Assembly: GCA_031283975.1 (NCBI GenBank)
Contig: JAITAT010000112.1
Coordinates: 1-5,545 of the forward strand
From: Synergistaceae bacterium
GTDB taxonomy: Bacteria; Synergistota; Synergistia; Synergistales; Synergistaceae
Length of the DNA: 5,545 nucleotides
Direction: 5' to 3'
Of the stretch, positions 1 through 5,545 are shown in pieces. Within the stretch, counting starts at the first letter, position 1. Each line of letters starts with the position of its first letter. The notes below the pieces were generated by a model. The model was not told the DNA's origin and made no database searches. It saw only the letters and a list, made by a program, of their open reading frames with translations. The position numbers were made by a program, and so were the translations under genes.

Positions 1-697
1 TTTCGGCTATCACCCGGATCGGATTCACCACGGAGCGCCGGACGAGAAGAAAAAGCGCGGTGAAGCACAGCGTCATCACAATCGATATCACCGACGCGAT
101 GAAGGCCAGATAACGCATAAGGAAGCCCAAAATATAATTCATGGAAATGTCCGCCCCCACATACGCGAATGGCGGCTCACCCTCGCGCGAGACAGGGACG
201 TAGGCCGAGGCCAGGTATCCATATTCGCTGCGCGTGATGTCGAGTTCTCTCGTCGGTTCCCCCGTGCTCATGGCGCGTTTGGCCGTCTCGAAATTCTCGT
301 CGTAATCGCCGCGCGCTCCCAGCGATGTATCGGGGCCGCCCAGTTCATCTGGCGCGTAGATGTCGAAAAGGTATATGTACTCCGTGCCGCTTACCGGCAT
401 CTGGACATAGAGATATTTGACTCCGAGGCTTTCCCTTATCCTGCTCAGTTCCTCCTCGATGACACCGTATCGCTCGTCGCGCTCAAGGGTTGCGGCGTAA
501 CGTAAAAGCTCGTCGGGGTCGAGGATGGAAGCGGCCAGCGCAGCAGCGCCAAGCGCATATTGGCCGTAATGTTCAAGCATGGAATCGCGATAGCTCACGT
601 AGGTGATGGAGCAGATAAGCGTTCCCACCACGAAAGCGAAAGCGCCGAAAAGGATCGCGAATTTTGTTCTGAGGGTGTATCGGGCGCCGGCGGTCAT
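1..697 (-). CDS. Membrane sensor protein with Cache-like domain and HAMP, 5' part (probable SpoIIE/PP2C-type phosphatase)
   Basis: I translated this frame by hand from ATG 697; it stays open through 232 codons to the left edge, so the gene is cut off. A basic N-terminus leads to TM1 (about 13-34, FAILFGAFAFVVGTLICSI). An extracytoplasmic domain of about 150 residues follows (35-188), and its end, YGYLASAYVPVS...YVGADISMNYI, matches the last strands of a Cache/PAS-like sensor. TM2 is about 190-219, and RRSVVNPIRVIAE is the opening of a HAMP linker with its conserved proline. This topology occurs in chemoreceptors, histidine kinases, diguanylate cyclases and SpoIIE-type phosphatases. Because an RsbW-like kinase lies two genes upstream, a PP2C/SpoIIE phosphatase is the best guess for the missing C-terminus. 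The start is supported by AGAGGT (GAGG six bases before the ATG) and by the ATGA overlap with the preceding gene. Sensor topology is firm; the output domain is inferred. Confidence 0.87.
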   Translation of the reverse strand, partial: MTAGARYTLRTKFAILFGAFAFVVGTLICSITYVSYRDSMLEHYGQYALGAAALAASILDPDELLRYAATLERDERYGVIEEELSRIRESLGVKYLYVQMPVSGTEYIYLFDIYAPDELGGPDTSLGARGDYDENFETAKRAMSTGEPTRELDITRSEYGYLASAYVPVSREGEPPFAYVGADISMNYILGFLMRYLAFIASVISIVMTLCFTALFLLVRRSVVNPIRVIAE

Positions 698-1323
698 TCT
701 TTACCTCTAAACCTCATCGCGCCCGACAAACGCGCGAGGCGGGTTGCGCACCATACGCCACCCGTCAGACATATCAGCGCCGCGAGCCACGCGCATACGC
801 GCAAGGCAAGAATGCCGCCGTTCGCCTCAAAGCCCTCCACGATGCGGGGTTTGTCCTCATCAAACATAATGATAGCGCTTTCACTGACCGCGACGAGACC
901 GTTTTGGCCTGAAACACGATAATAGTCGGACTTTATGCGGCAGGTTTCGCCGTCGCGCTCCGTGTCGAGTATGAAAATATCTCCCGAGGCGTCCGTGGTC
1001 AGGTCATATATCTCAGAAAAGGCGCCCTTCCCGGCGTTAATGATGTAATCGGCCCGCCCGGAGGCGCCAACGAAGATCAGCCGTTTACGGGAGGAGTCCA
1101 CGACATACATGACCGGAGACGGATTTTCGCCGGCCGCGACGGCAAGTGCCGGTGAATTGAGCCTGACGGAGCCGATACGGTCGAAAAACAGGTATCCGCC
1201 CCGCGTAATCAGGAAAGCTATCGATGCCAGAAACAACAGCGCGAACGCAATGCGCGCTATAAAAAATCTCGCGTTTCCACCGCCACTATGAATTTTCAAT
1301 TGAAATTCCGGTGAAGTCATCAT
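694..1323 (-). CDS. Two-span membrane protein with short NHL-like beta-propeller repeats, function unknown
   Basis: A 209-residue protein. Residues about 20-41 form a hydrophobic span (ARIAFALLFLASIAFLI) and about 170-193 form a second (ILALRVCAWLAALICLTG), followed by a basic tail; the roughly 125 residues between are probably extracytoplasmic. That middle part contains two NHL-repeat-like units: MYVVDSSRKRLIFVG, and DLTTDASGDIFILDT with a preceding G.GAF. These patterns are typical of propeller blades. A closed propeller needs at least four blades, so this is either a short form, one that assembles with partners, or a remnant of a longer protein by internal deletion. The frame can be extended to ATG 1374, overlapping the previous gene, but ATG 1323 has a good GAGG site eight bases upstream and is preferred; a second ATG follows directly. 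The stop overlaps the next start as ATGA, coupling it to the sensor gene. It might present a ligand or surface signal to that sensor, but this is speculation. Confidence 0.8.
   Translation of the reverse strand: MMTSPEFQLKIHSGGGNARFFIARIAFALLFLASIAFLITRGGYLFFDRIGSVRLNSPALAVAAGENPSPVMYVVDSSRKRLIFVGASGRADYIINAGKGAFSEIYDLTTDASGDIFILDTERDGETCRIKSDYYRVSGQNGLVAVSESAIIMFDEDKPRIVEGFEANGGILALRVCAWLAALICLTGGVWCATRLARLSGAMRFRGKE
703..708 (-). promoter_or_regulatory. Ribosome binding site of the membrane sensor gene
   Basis: AGAGGT on the minus strand, with GAGG six bases before ATG 697 and inside the end of the previous gene. It supports this start for an open reading frame that lacks its 3' end in the window. 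Confidence 0.7.
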
Positions 1324-1331
1324 CGTTGTTT

Positions 1332-1338
1332 CCTCACC
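1332..1338 (-). promoter_or_regulatory. Ribosome binding site deciding the start of the NHL-like membrane protein
   Basis: GGTGAGG on the minus strand, its GAGG core eight bases before ATG 1323. It sits in the 37-base gap after the RsbW-like gene and favours this start over the upstream ATG at 1374, which would add 17 Arg-rich residues and overlap the previous gene by 14 bases. Confidence 0.65.
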
Positions 1339-1360
1339 CGCCGTTTCAACGCGGAGGCGA

Positions 1361-1780
1361 TCACGCCGCCCCATGCAGACGCTTTTTCACCGCGAAAACG
1401 TTGAAGCCGTTTTCAAAAGAGTAGCGAACCTCGTCGAAGCTCCCGCGGACGATATATACCCCCAAGCCGCCAACCAGCCTTTCCTCCATGCCGAGCGAAA
1501 TATCCGGGGCGGGGATCGACATAGGATCGAACGGACGGCCCCTGTCGCGGAACGTCATCGACACCTCGCCGTCGCCGGTCTGTATCGAAACCTTCACATC
1601 CCCGTCCCGCAAGCCTCCAAAACCGTGATTCACGATGTTAGAAAAAATTTCATCAGCCGCCATCTTGAAAAGGGTTTCGACAGCGGCGTCGATCCCGCTC
1701 TCGGAGAGCACAAAAGAGATAAATTCGTAAATCTTCTCGATCTCCGATATCTTCGCCGGGAAACTTTCGCTCGCTTCCAT
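1361..1780 (-). CDS. RsbW/SpoIIAB-like anti-sigma kinase (HATPase_c_2 domain ATP-binding protein)
   Basis: A 139-residue stand-alone GHKL ATPase domain. The N-box is present as ADEIFSNIVNHGF, with E44 and N48 in the ExxxN arrangement that binds Mg-ATP. DRGRPFDP (79-86) is the G1-type ATP-binding motif, and the glycine-rich GGLGVYIVRG (104-113) is the G2/lid region. Length and layout match RsbW/SpoIIAB-type proteins, which bind a sigma factor or other partner and phosphorylate an STAS-domain antagonist on Ser/Thr. No histidine-kinase dimerisation region is present, so it is not a two-component kinase. The ATG at 1780 is preferred over an adjacent in-frame GTG at 1783; neither has a clear Shine-Dalgarno sequence. 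It begins about 19 bases after the metallopeptidase stop. With the membrane sensor encoded two genes later, it probably forms a partner-switching module. The partner (sigma factor, STAS protein or something else) is not in the window. The domain assignment is strong; the target is unknown. Confidence 0.9.
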   Translation of the reverse strand: MEASESFPAKISEIEKIYEFISFVLSESGIDAAVETLFKMAADEIFSNIVNHGFGGLRDGDVKVSIQTGDGEVSMTFRDRGRPFDPMSIPAPDISLGMEERLVGGLGVYIVRGSFDEVRYSFENGFNVFAVKKRLHGAA

Positions 1781-1799
1781 CACGCTTTTCGAGCGATCT

Positions 1800-2621
1800 T
1801 CAAAAATCGCCGCAGCCGCGTATGCCGGCTCCGAGGATTTTCGTTATCAGGAGCGACCTGTTGGGTTCGGCGGCCATGTTCGGGCTTCTCGCAAGGTAAC
1901 GCTCCAAACTCGACAGCGCGGTCTCCACTGCCCGGATAACCTCGCGCACGGCGTCGTCCCGCAAATTTTTCATGTAGAAGGAAAAGCGCCCGCCGGGAAG
2001 GACGTTTCCTTCCGATATTCCGAAGAAGCGTTTTTGGAGCGCGGCGCTGAACGTCCCCAGCGCCGCGAGCTGTCCCGCACAGTCCGCCGCCGTCTCGTCG
2101 AGAGCGTGGTTTTTCATCCCTCCCAGAACGCGCAGGGAGAAGTAGTGACACGTCTCATGATGCAGCCGGAGCGTCATGGATTTTTCAATCCACTCATCCT
2201 CCGTCATTCCCATTTCTTTCCCGGATACCCCACTGTAACCGGCCTCATTGAGGAGTATGACCCTGTGCCCCAGCGCGTCCTCGCTCCTTGAATTTATCGT
2301 GAAAGCGTTCACACTGCCGGGCACGTCCCGCACGGAGGCACCGGGGTTAAGAAGCTGTAACGTCCGCAAAAAATTCTCCCGGGACGTTGTATAAATCACT
2401 GGTATTCGCCCCGCCGGCGTGTTTTCCAGCCACGCCTCGCCGTCTGATAAAATATCCCGAATCGTCAAAGGAGCCGTATCGGGCCGGGCGAGCCAGATAT
2501 CCCATTTCACCGCCGCGTCTTCGTCCGGAAGGGACAGCGCGGGGTATTTCGAAATCTCATACTTATGTTCCAGGTATTCGTTCGCGTCGAGCTGTTCGGT
2601 CATTTCAGGGAAGAGAATCAT
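1800..2621 (-). CDS. Putative zinc metallopeptidase (HExxH, gluzincin-like) of unknown family
   Basis: A 273-residue protein that I cannot assign to a named family. The visible signature is HETCH at residues 155-159, followed 17 residues later by E176 in DETAAD, giving ExxxD (E176-D180). That spacing matches gluzincin zinc peptidases, with two His and one Glu as metal ligands and the motif Glu as catalytic base. No signal peptide or membrane span is seen, so it is probably cytoplasmic. The N-terminal half (PVIYTTSRENF, then HRVILLNEAGYSG) looks like an ordered domain before the helical catalytic part. Start choice: ATG at 2621 has GGAG seven bases upstream. The ATG at 2627, in frame and overlapping the previous stop as ATGA, has the same GGAG only one base away. 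Either way translation is coupled to the ABC gene. Its position directly after the exporter suggests peptide maturation, immunity or quality control, but this is inference. Proteolytic activity is untested and the domain could be an inactive relative. Confidence 0.85.
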   Translation of the reverse strand: MILFPEMTEQLDANEYLEHKYEISKYPALSLPDEDAAVKWDIWLARPDTAPLTIRDILSDGEAWLENTPAGRIPVIYTTSRENFLRTLQLLNPGASVRDVPGSVNAFTINSRSEDALGHRVILLNEAGYSGVSGKEMGMTEDEWIEKSMTLRLHHETCHYFSLRVLGGMKNHALDETAADCAGQLAALGTFSAALQKRFFGISEGNVLPGGRFSFYMKNLRDDAVREVIRAVETALSSLERYLARSPNMAAEPNRSLLITKILGAGIRGCGDF

Positions 2622-2623
2622 TA

Positions 2624-5323
2624 TCATTCTCCGGCAATCTGTCTGCGCGCGAGCCTAGCGAAAAGACCGTCCGATTTCATGAGTTCCTCGTAATTTCCCT
2701 CTTCCGCGACGCGCCCGTCTTGAAGGACGCATATCCTGTCCGCGTTTTTTATGGTCGAAAGCCTGTGCGCCACTATGATTCTGGTCGCTTTCAATTTGTT
2801 CATGCTTTCGGTCACTATAGCCTGCGTCGCGTTGTCGAGGGCGCTTGTGGCTTCGTCCAGGATGATGATCTTCGGCTTGCCCACGATGCTGCGCGCAAGC
2901 AGAATCCTTTGACGCTGGCCTCCCGAGATGTTCCCCGCCCCTTCGCTGATTATCGTGTGCATTCCCATAGGCATGTTCTCTATATCCTTGTCGAGCCCGA
3001 CCATTCTCGCGGCCTCCCACGCGGCTTCCTGAGTCAGCGGGGCGCTGCCCACTATATTTGTGAAGATATCGCCGGAAAGTATCTGGCCGTTTTGCAGGAC
3101 GACGCCCATTTGCGAACGGACCGACGCCGTGCTGAGCGTCGAAAAATCCTGCGAGTCGTAAAAGACCGCACCCTGCGTAGGTTTCTCGAATCCAAGAAGT
3201 ATCCTGAGCAGCGTCGATTTGCCGCAGCCCGACGCTCCCACGAAGGCCAGCGACTCCCCGGCTTTTATGTGAAGCGATATTCCTTTCAAAATCATGGGAG
3301 AATCCGGGGAATAGGCGAAGTGAAGGTTCTGTATCTCGATCTCCCCCGACAGTTCGCCCGCTTCCGCCTTGTCGTCCGTGACCTCGGGTTCTGTCTCCAG
3401 TATGGGCATGATGTTTTCGACGTATGGCATCGATTTGAGCAGCGTTATAACTACTGGCATGAAAGCCACGAGAGTCGCGTTGAAACCGGAGAACGCGGCC
3501 TGAAATGCCATAAATTTGGCGGAATCCATAGCTCCGGAACCGGATTCGGTCATGCCGAGCGTCATGTAAAATATCGCCATGGACAAGATCGTCGGCGTCG
3601 CCGCGTTTATGATACACGTATAATTCGAGCACCATCTCGTTCTCAGCTTCCACCTCCACTCTTCGCCAAACGCCTCCGCCCATAACTCGAACGCGGAAGC
3701 CTCGCCCCCCTGAAGCCTGAACTTCGAGAGCCCGTTTAATATCTGAAGTGTGCGCGCGGACGAGCGATTGGAGGCTTCGGCTTCACGCCGACCGGTGAAG
3801 ATGGTCTTCCCGCAAAGGAAGAAATTGACGAGGATGTATCCGCACCATACCGCGACGGCCAGCATCGTCAGTTTCGCGCTGTAGTAAAACATCAGGATCA
3901 GGCTCCAAAACGAGAAGACCATGTTGAAAATGGAGGACATGACGCTGTCTCCGATCAGATCCGTTATCTTAGTCACGCCGCGCATCCTGCCCACGAGGTT
4001 TCCAGCGTCATACCGCCGGAAGAACGCCGCTGGCAGGCTCAGGAGCCTGGACCAAACGGCCGACGCGAAGGCGTCCCCCGCGCTGGTTTTGATTCTGAGA
4101 AGCGATATCGACCTGACGAAGGCGACTATCGCCGTCGTCAGGCCGGACACCAGCATGACCTGAGCGACGGCGCCCAAAGCCTGACGGTCGTCGATAGGTA
4201 TCACGTCACTGAAAATGGTCTCGGTGATGAGTGGAAGCGTCAGCGGCAGTAATCCGGCGATGACGCTCATGGTCCAAACCATATTCCGGTCATGCCTCAT
4301 CACGTGGCGCAGCATAAACTTCCAAATGTCATGCGCGTCCAGTTTCCTTGGCGGGAATCCGGCGTAACACATAAAAGCGTCTCGCCCGATCTTCGAGACC
4401 GCGTCATCGTCGATTCGGATGCCAAGAGGATGTTCCTCGCTCACCATTACATAGCTTTTTCCTCCGCGAGGCAACAGCGCCACAAGCCCGTCCCCGCCGC
4501 CGTCTTCACGGCGATAGGCGAGCATCGCGCCGCTGTCATTCCTGTGCCAACCGTCCGGGAGAGCTACAAGCCGTGTTTGCATACCCGCTTTTTTTATCAG
4601 CCGCCGCATTCTTGTAAGCGAATCCATCCGCGCGGCAACATCCTCCGGTATCGCTATGTCCTCCGTTTCCATTCCAAAGTGCCTAGCGACGGCGGTGACG
4701 GCGAATTTTACCGGGTCTCCCGCTCCACTAATGACGCCCACTTCCGGAATGTCGTACTCCGTCCTCAGAAGATGGCTCATCGCGGCGATTGTAGCGCGTC
4801 CGTCGTGTTTTTCCCGCAGTTCTGTCTTTGTTTTCGCGCTTGCTTCCCGAGATTTGAACTGACCGGTTATGAGCATGGACATTATTTCAAGATTGTCGGC
4901 GAGATGTTCGAGAATCTCCGGCGCGCCGCGGGCGTCGTCGAAGATTGTCCGGGAGTCCCATTTGGAAACGATTTCGTCGTTCAGCCCCACCAAATACCTG
5001 ATCCACTGCAATTCAGTGAGTTTATGGAACCAATCGGCCGCATGATCCGCGAGAAACCCGCCCGGCGGCTCATGCGCGTCCGTAAAGTCCAGTTCCGCGT
5101 CGGAGAGCGCGAATACCTGAAATTCCAGCGGGCACACAATTTCGACCGGCGCGAAAAACGCTTCGCCGGGGGCGAGCGACGCCAGAAACACTTTGTGGTA
5201 ATATGCCGATCCTTTCGGCGTGCACGCGTAAACCTCAACGCGGCCGGACATTACGGAATACATCATTGGCGCCGTGTCATCGGAAGGGATCGACATATAA
5301 CGGCTCTGCTTCAGGGAGATCAT
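2624..5323 (-). CDS. NHLM bacteriocin system ABC transporter, permease/ATP-binding subunit
   Basis: An 899-residue inner-membrane ABC exporter half, likely pairing with the upstream subunit to export a ribosomally made peptide. Residues about 23-82 resemble a cyclic-nucleotide-binding beta-barrel (SGRVEVY..., PGEAFFAP...), as is usual at the start of this family. Residues about 200-325 resemble the C39-like region of NHLM second ABC proteins (GWHRNDSGAMLAY, VALLPRGGKSYVMV), with no evident catalytic Cys/His arrangement. About six membrane spans lie at 346-375, 385-409, 461-481, 485-505, 575-592 and 612-633. The ATPase domain is complete: Walker A GASGCGKST (696-704), Q-loop Q744, signature ISGGQ (799-803), Walker B IIILDE (819-824), D-loop SALD (827-830) and H-loop H853. 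The start ATG overlaps the previous stop as ATGA; its upstream purine run, GGGGGGGAAG, is a weak ribosome binding site 11 bases away, so coupling probably matters. The protein is longer than a typical exporter half (about 600-700 residues) because of the extra N-terminal regions. Family assignment is by pattern recognition, with high confidence. Confidence 0.93.
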   Translation of the reverse strand: MISLKQSRYMSIPSDDTAPMMYSVMSGRVEVYACTPKGSAYYHKVFLASLAPGEAFFAPVEIVCPLEFQVFALSDAELDFTDAHEPPGGFLADHAADWFHKLTELQWIRYLVGLNDEIVSKWDSRTIFDDARGAPEILEHLADNLEIMSMLITGQFKSREASAKTKTELREKHDGRATIAAMSHLLRTEYDIPEVGVISGAGDPVKFAVTAVARHFGMETEDIAIPEDVAARMDSLTRMRRLIKKAGMQTRLVALPDGWHRNDSGAMLAYRREDGGGDGLVALLPRGGKSYVMVSEEHPLGIRIDDDAVSKIGRDAFMCYAGFPPRKLDAHDIWKFMLRHVMRHDRNMVWTMSVIAGLLPLTLPLITETIFSDVIPIDDRQALGAVAQVMLVSGLTTAIVAFVRSISLLRIKTSAGDAFASAVWSRLLSLPAAFFRRYDAGNLVGRMRGVTKITDLIGDSVMSSIFNMVFSFWSLILMFYYSAKLTMLAVAVWCGYILVNFFLCGKTIFTGRREAEASNRSSARTLQILNGLSKFRLQGGEASAFELWAEAFGEEWRWKLRTRWCSNYTCIINAATPTILSMAIFYMTLGMTESGSGAMDSAKFMAFQAAFSGFNATLVAFMPVVITLLKSMPYVENIMPILETEPEVTDDKAEAGELSGEIEIQNLHFAYSPDSPMILKGISLHIKAGESLAFVGASGCGKSTLLRILLGFEKPTQGAVFYDSQDFSTLSTASVRSQMGVVLQNGQILSGDIFTNIVGSAPLTQEAAWEAARMVGLDKDIENMPMGMHTIISEGAGNISGGQRQRILLARSIVGKPKIIILDEATSALDNATQAIVTESMNKLKATRIIVAHRLSTIKNADRICVLQDGRVAEEGNYEELMKSDGLFARLARRQIAGE
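2629..2632 (-). promoter_or_regulatory. Ribosome binding site deciding the start of the putative metallopeptidase
   Basis: GGAG on the minus strand within the last codons of the ABC transporter. It is seven bases from ATG 2621 but only one base from ATG 2627, so it favours the inner start. Confidence 0.55.
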
Positions 5324-5545
5324 TGTTCACGCTTCCCCCCCGCTGTTTGGGCGTTTTTCGTCTGCTGCAGGACAAGATCGCGATAAGGGCCTTCGACCTC
5401 TATCATGTCGGCATGAGTTCCACGCTGTACGATTTTTCCGTATTCGAGAACGATGATTTCATCGCAGTCTCGGAAAGCGGACAACCTGTGCGCGACCATT
5501 ATGCAAGCGCATCCCCTGCGCCGGACGTTCGTCATCACGATCTCC
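5320..5545 (-). CDS. NHLM-type ABC exporter, probable peptidase/ATP-binding subunit (C-terminal fragment)
   Basis: Only the last 74 residues are visible; the gene runs off the right edge. The frame stays open to the edge (residues E-I precede the GTG at 5538), so that GTG is an internal codon and not a start. The fragment is the end of an ABC ATPase domain. It carries the H-loop motif VAHRLS, followed by the RDCDEIIVL and G.I.QRGTH segments that typically close exporter ATPases. In NHLM bacteriocin export loci the gene just before the ATP-binding subunit is usually the partner subunit with an N-terminal C39 peptidase, which cuts the leader from the precursor at a double-glycine-type site during export across the inner membrane. 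That identity is inferred from gene order, because the peptidase and membrane domains lie outside the window. The stop codon overlaps the start of the next gene as ATGA, which suggests translational coupling and paired stoichiometry. ABC exporter identity is firm; the peptidase-bearing type is moderately supported. Confidence 0.85.
   Translation of the reverse strand, partial: EIVMTNVRRRGCACIMVAHRLSAFRDCDEIIVLEYGKIVQRGTHADMIEVEGPYRDLVLQQTKNAQTAGGKREQ

Noticed and set aside
1793..1810. Small inverted repeat gcgat...atcgc around the end of the metallopeptidase gene, considered as a terminator
   Set aside because: The stem is only five base pairs with an eight-base loop and no T-tract follows on the minus strand, so it is not a convincing terminator.
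1373..1939. Plus-strand open frame of 188 codons opposite the RsbW-like gene
   Set aside because: It is antisense to a gene with intact GHKL motifs and has no domain of its own.
2655..3683. Minus-strand open frame of 342 codons in another frame of the ABC transporter
   Set aside because: It is fully inside the ATPase gene in a different frame, and its translation is Arg/Gly/His-rich without motifs.
2387..3685. Long plus-strand open frame of 432 codons opposite the ABC transporter
   Set aside because: It lies antisense to the ATPase domain, which carries every ABC motif in order. Its translation is rich in Arg and His with no recognisable domain, as expected for a shadow of a coding strand.
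5335..5341. Run of seven G (minus strand) near the end of the partial ABC gene, considered as a slippage or phase-variation site
   Set aside because: The run is short, encodes ordinary Gly codons in an intact frame and also serves as the purine-rich region before the next start; nothing else supports phase variation.
4292..5386. Plus-strand open frame of 364 codons opposite the N-terminal half of the ABC transporter
   Set aside because: It is antisense to a well-supported gene, spans the ABC/ABC junction, and is rich in Arg and His with low-complexity composition and no motif.
5320..5538. Independent small 72-residue gene starting at GTG 5538
   Set aside because: The frame is open upstream to the window edge and the sequence begins in the middle of an ABC ATPase domain just before the H-loop, so it is the tail of a larger gene.

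Overview
The window is a dense stretch of six genes, all on the minus strand, so transcription runs from the right edge to the left edge. GC content looks moderate, slightly above 50%. The only taxonomic hint is the gene content: a NHLM-type peptide-export ABC pair together with RsbW/SpoIIE-like signalling. That would suit a Gram-negative anaerobe such as a member of Synergistota or Negativicutes. This placement is inference with low confidence.

Layout in transcription order: (1) 5545-5320, the C-terminal tail of an ABC exporter ATPase, cut by the right edge; (2) 5323-2624, a complete 899-residue NHLM-type ABC transporter with a cyclic-nucleotide-binding-like N-terminal fold, a C39-like middle region lacking an evident protease active site, six membrane spans and a complete ATPase domain; (3) 2621-1800, an unnamed protein with an HExxH...ExxxD zinc-metallopeptidase signature; (4) 1780-1361, a small GHKL (HATPase_c_2) protein resembling RsbW/SpoIIAB anti-sigma kinases; (5) 1323-694, a two-span membrane protein with about two NHL-like beta-propeller repeats; (6) 697-1, the N-terminal 232 residues of a membrane sensor (TM, extracytoplasmic Cache-like domain, TM, start of HAMP), cut by the left edge.

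The genes are almost contiguous. Genes 1/2 and 5/6 join by four-base ATGA overlaps. Genes 2/3 share an ATGA, although a second ATG just downstream has the better ribosome binding site. The only gaps are about 19 bases (3/4) and 37 bases (4/5). No internal promoter or terminator is evident, so this looks like one operon.

Working model (inference): genes 1 and 2 are the paired ABC subunits that process and export a ribosomally made peptide with a nitrile-hydratase-like or Nif11-like leader. Gene 3 is a candidate accessory peptidase. Genes 4 and 6 look like two parts of a partner-switching signalling module, in which a membrane sensor, probably carrying an SpoIIE/PP2C phosphatase beyond the left edge, acts opposite an RsbW-like kinase. 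Gene 5 has no known role. The precursor peptide, the HlyD-type adaptor and any modification enzymes are not in the window.
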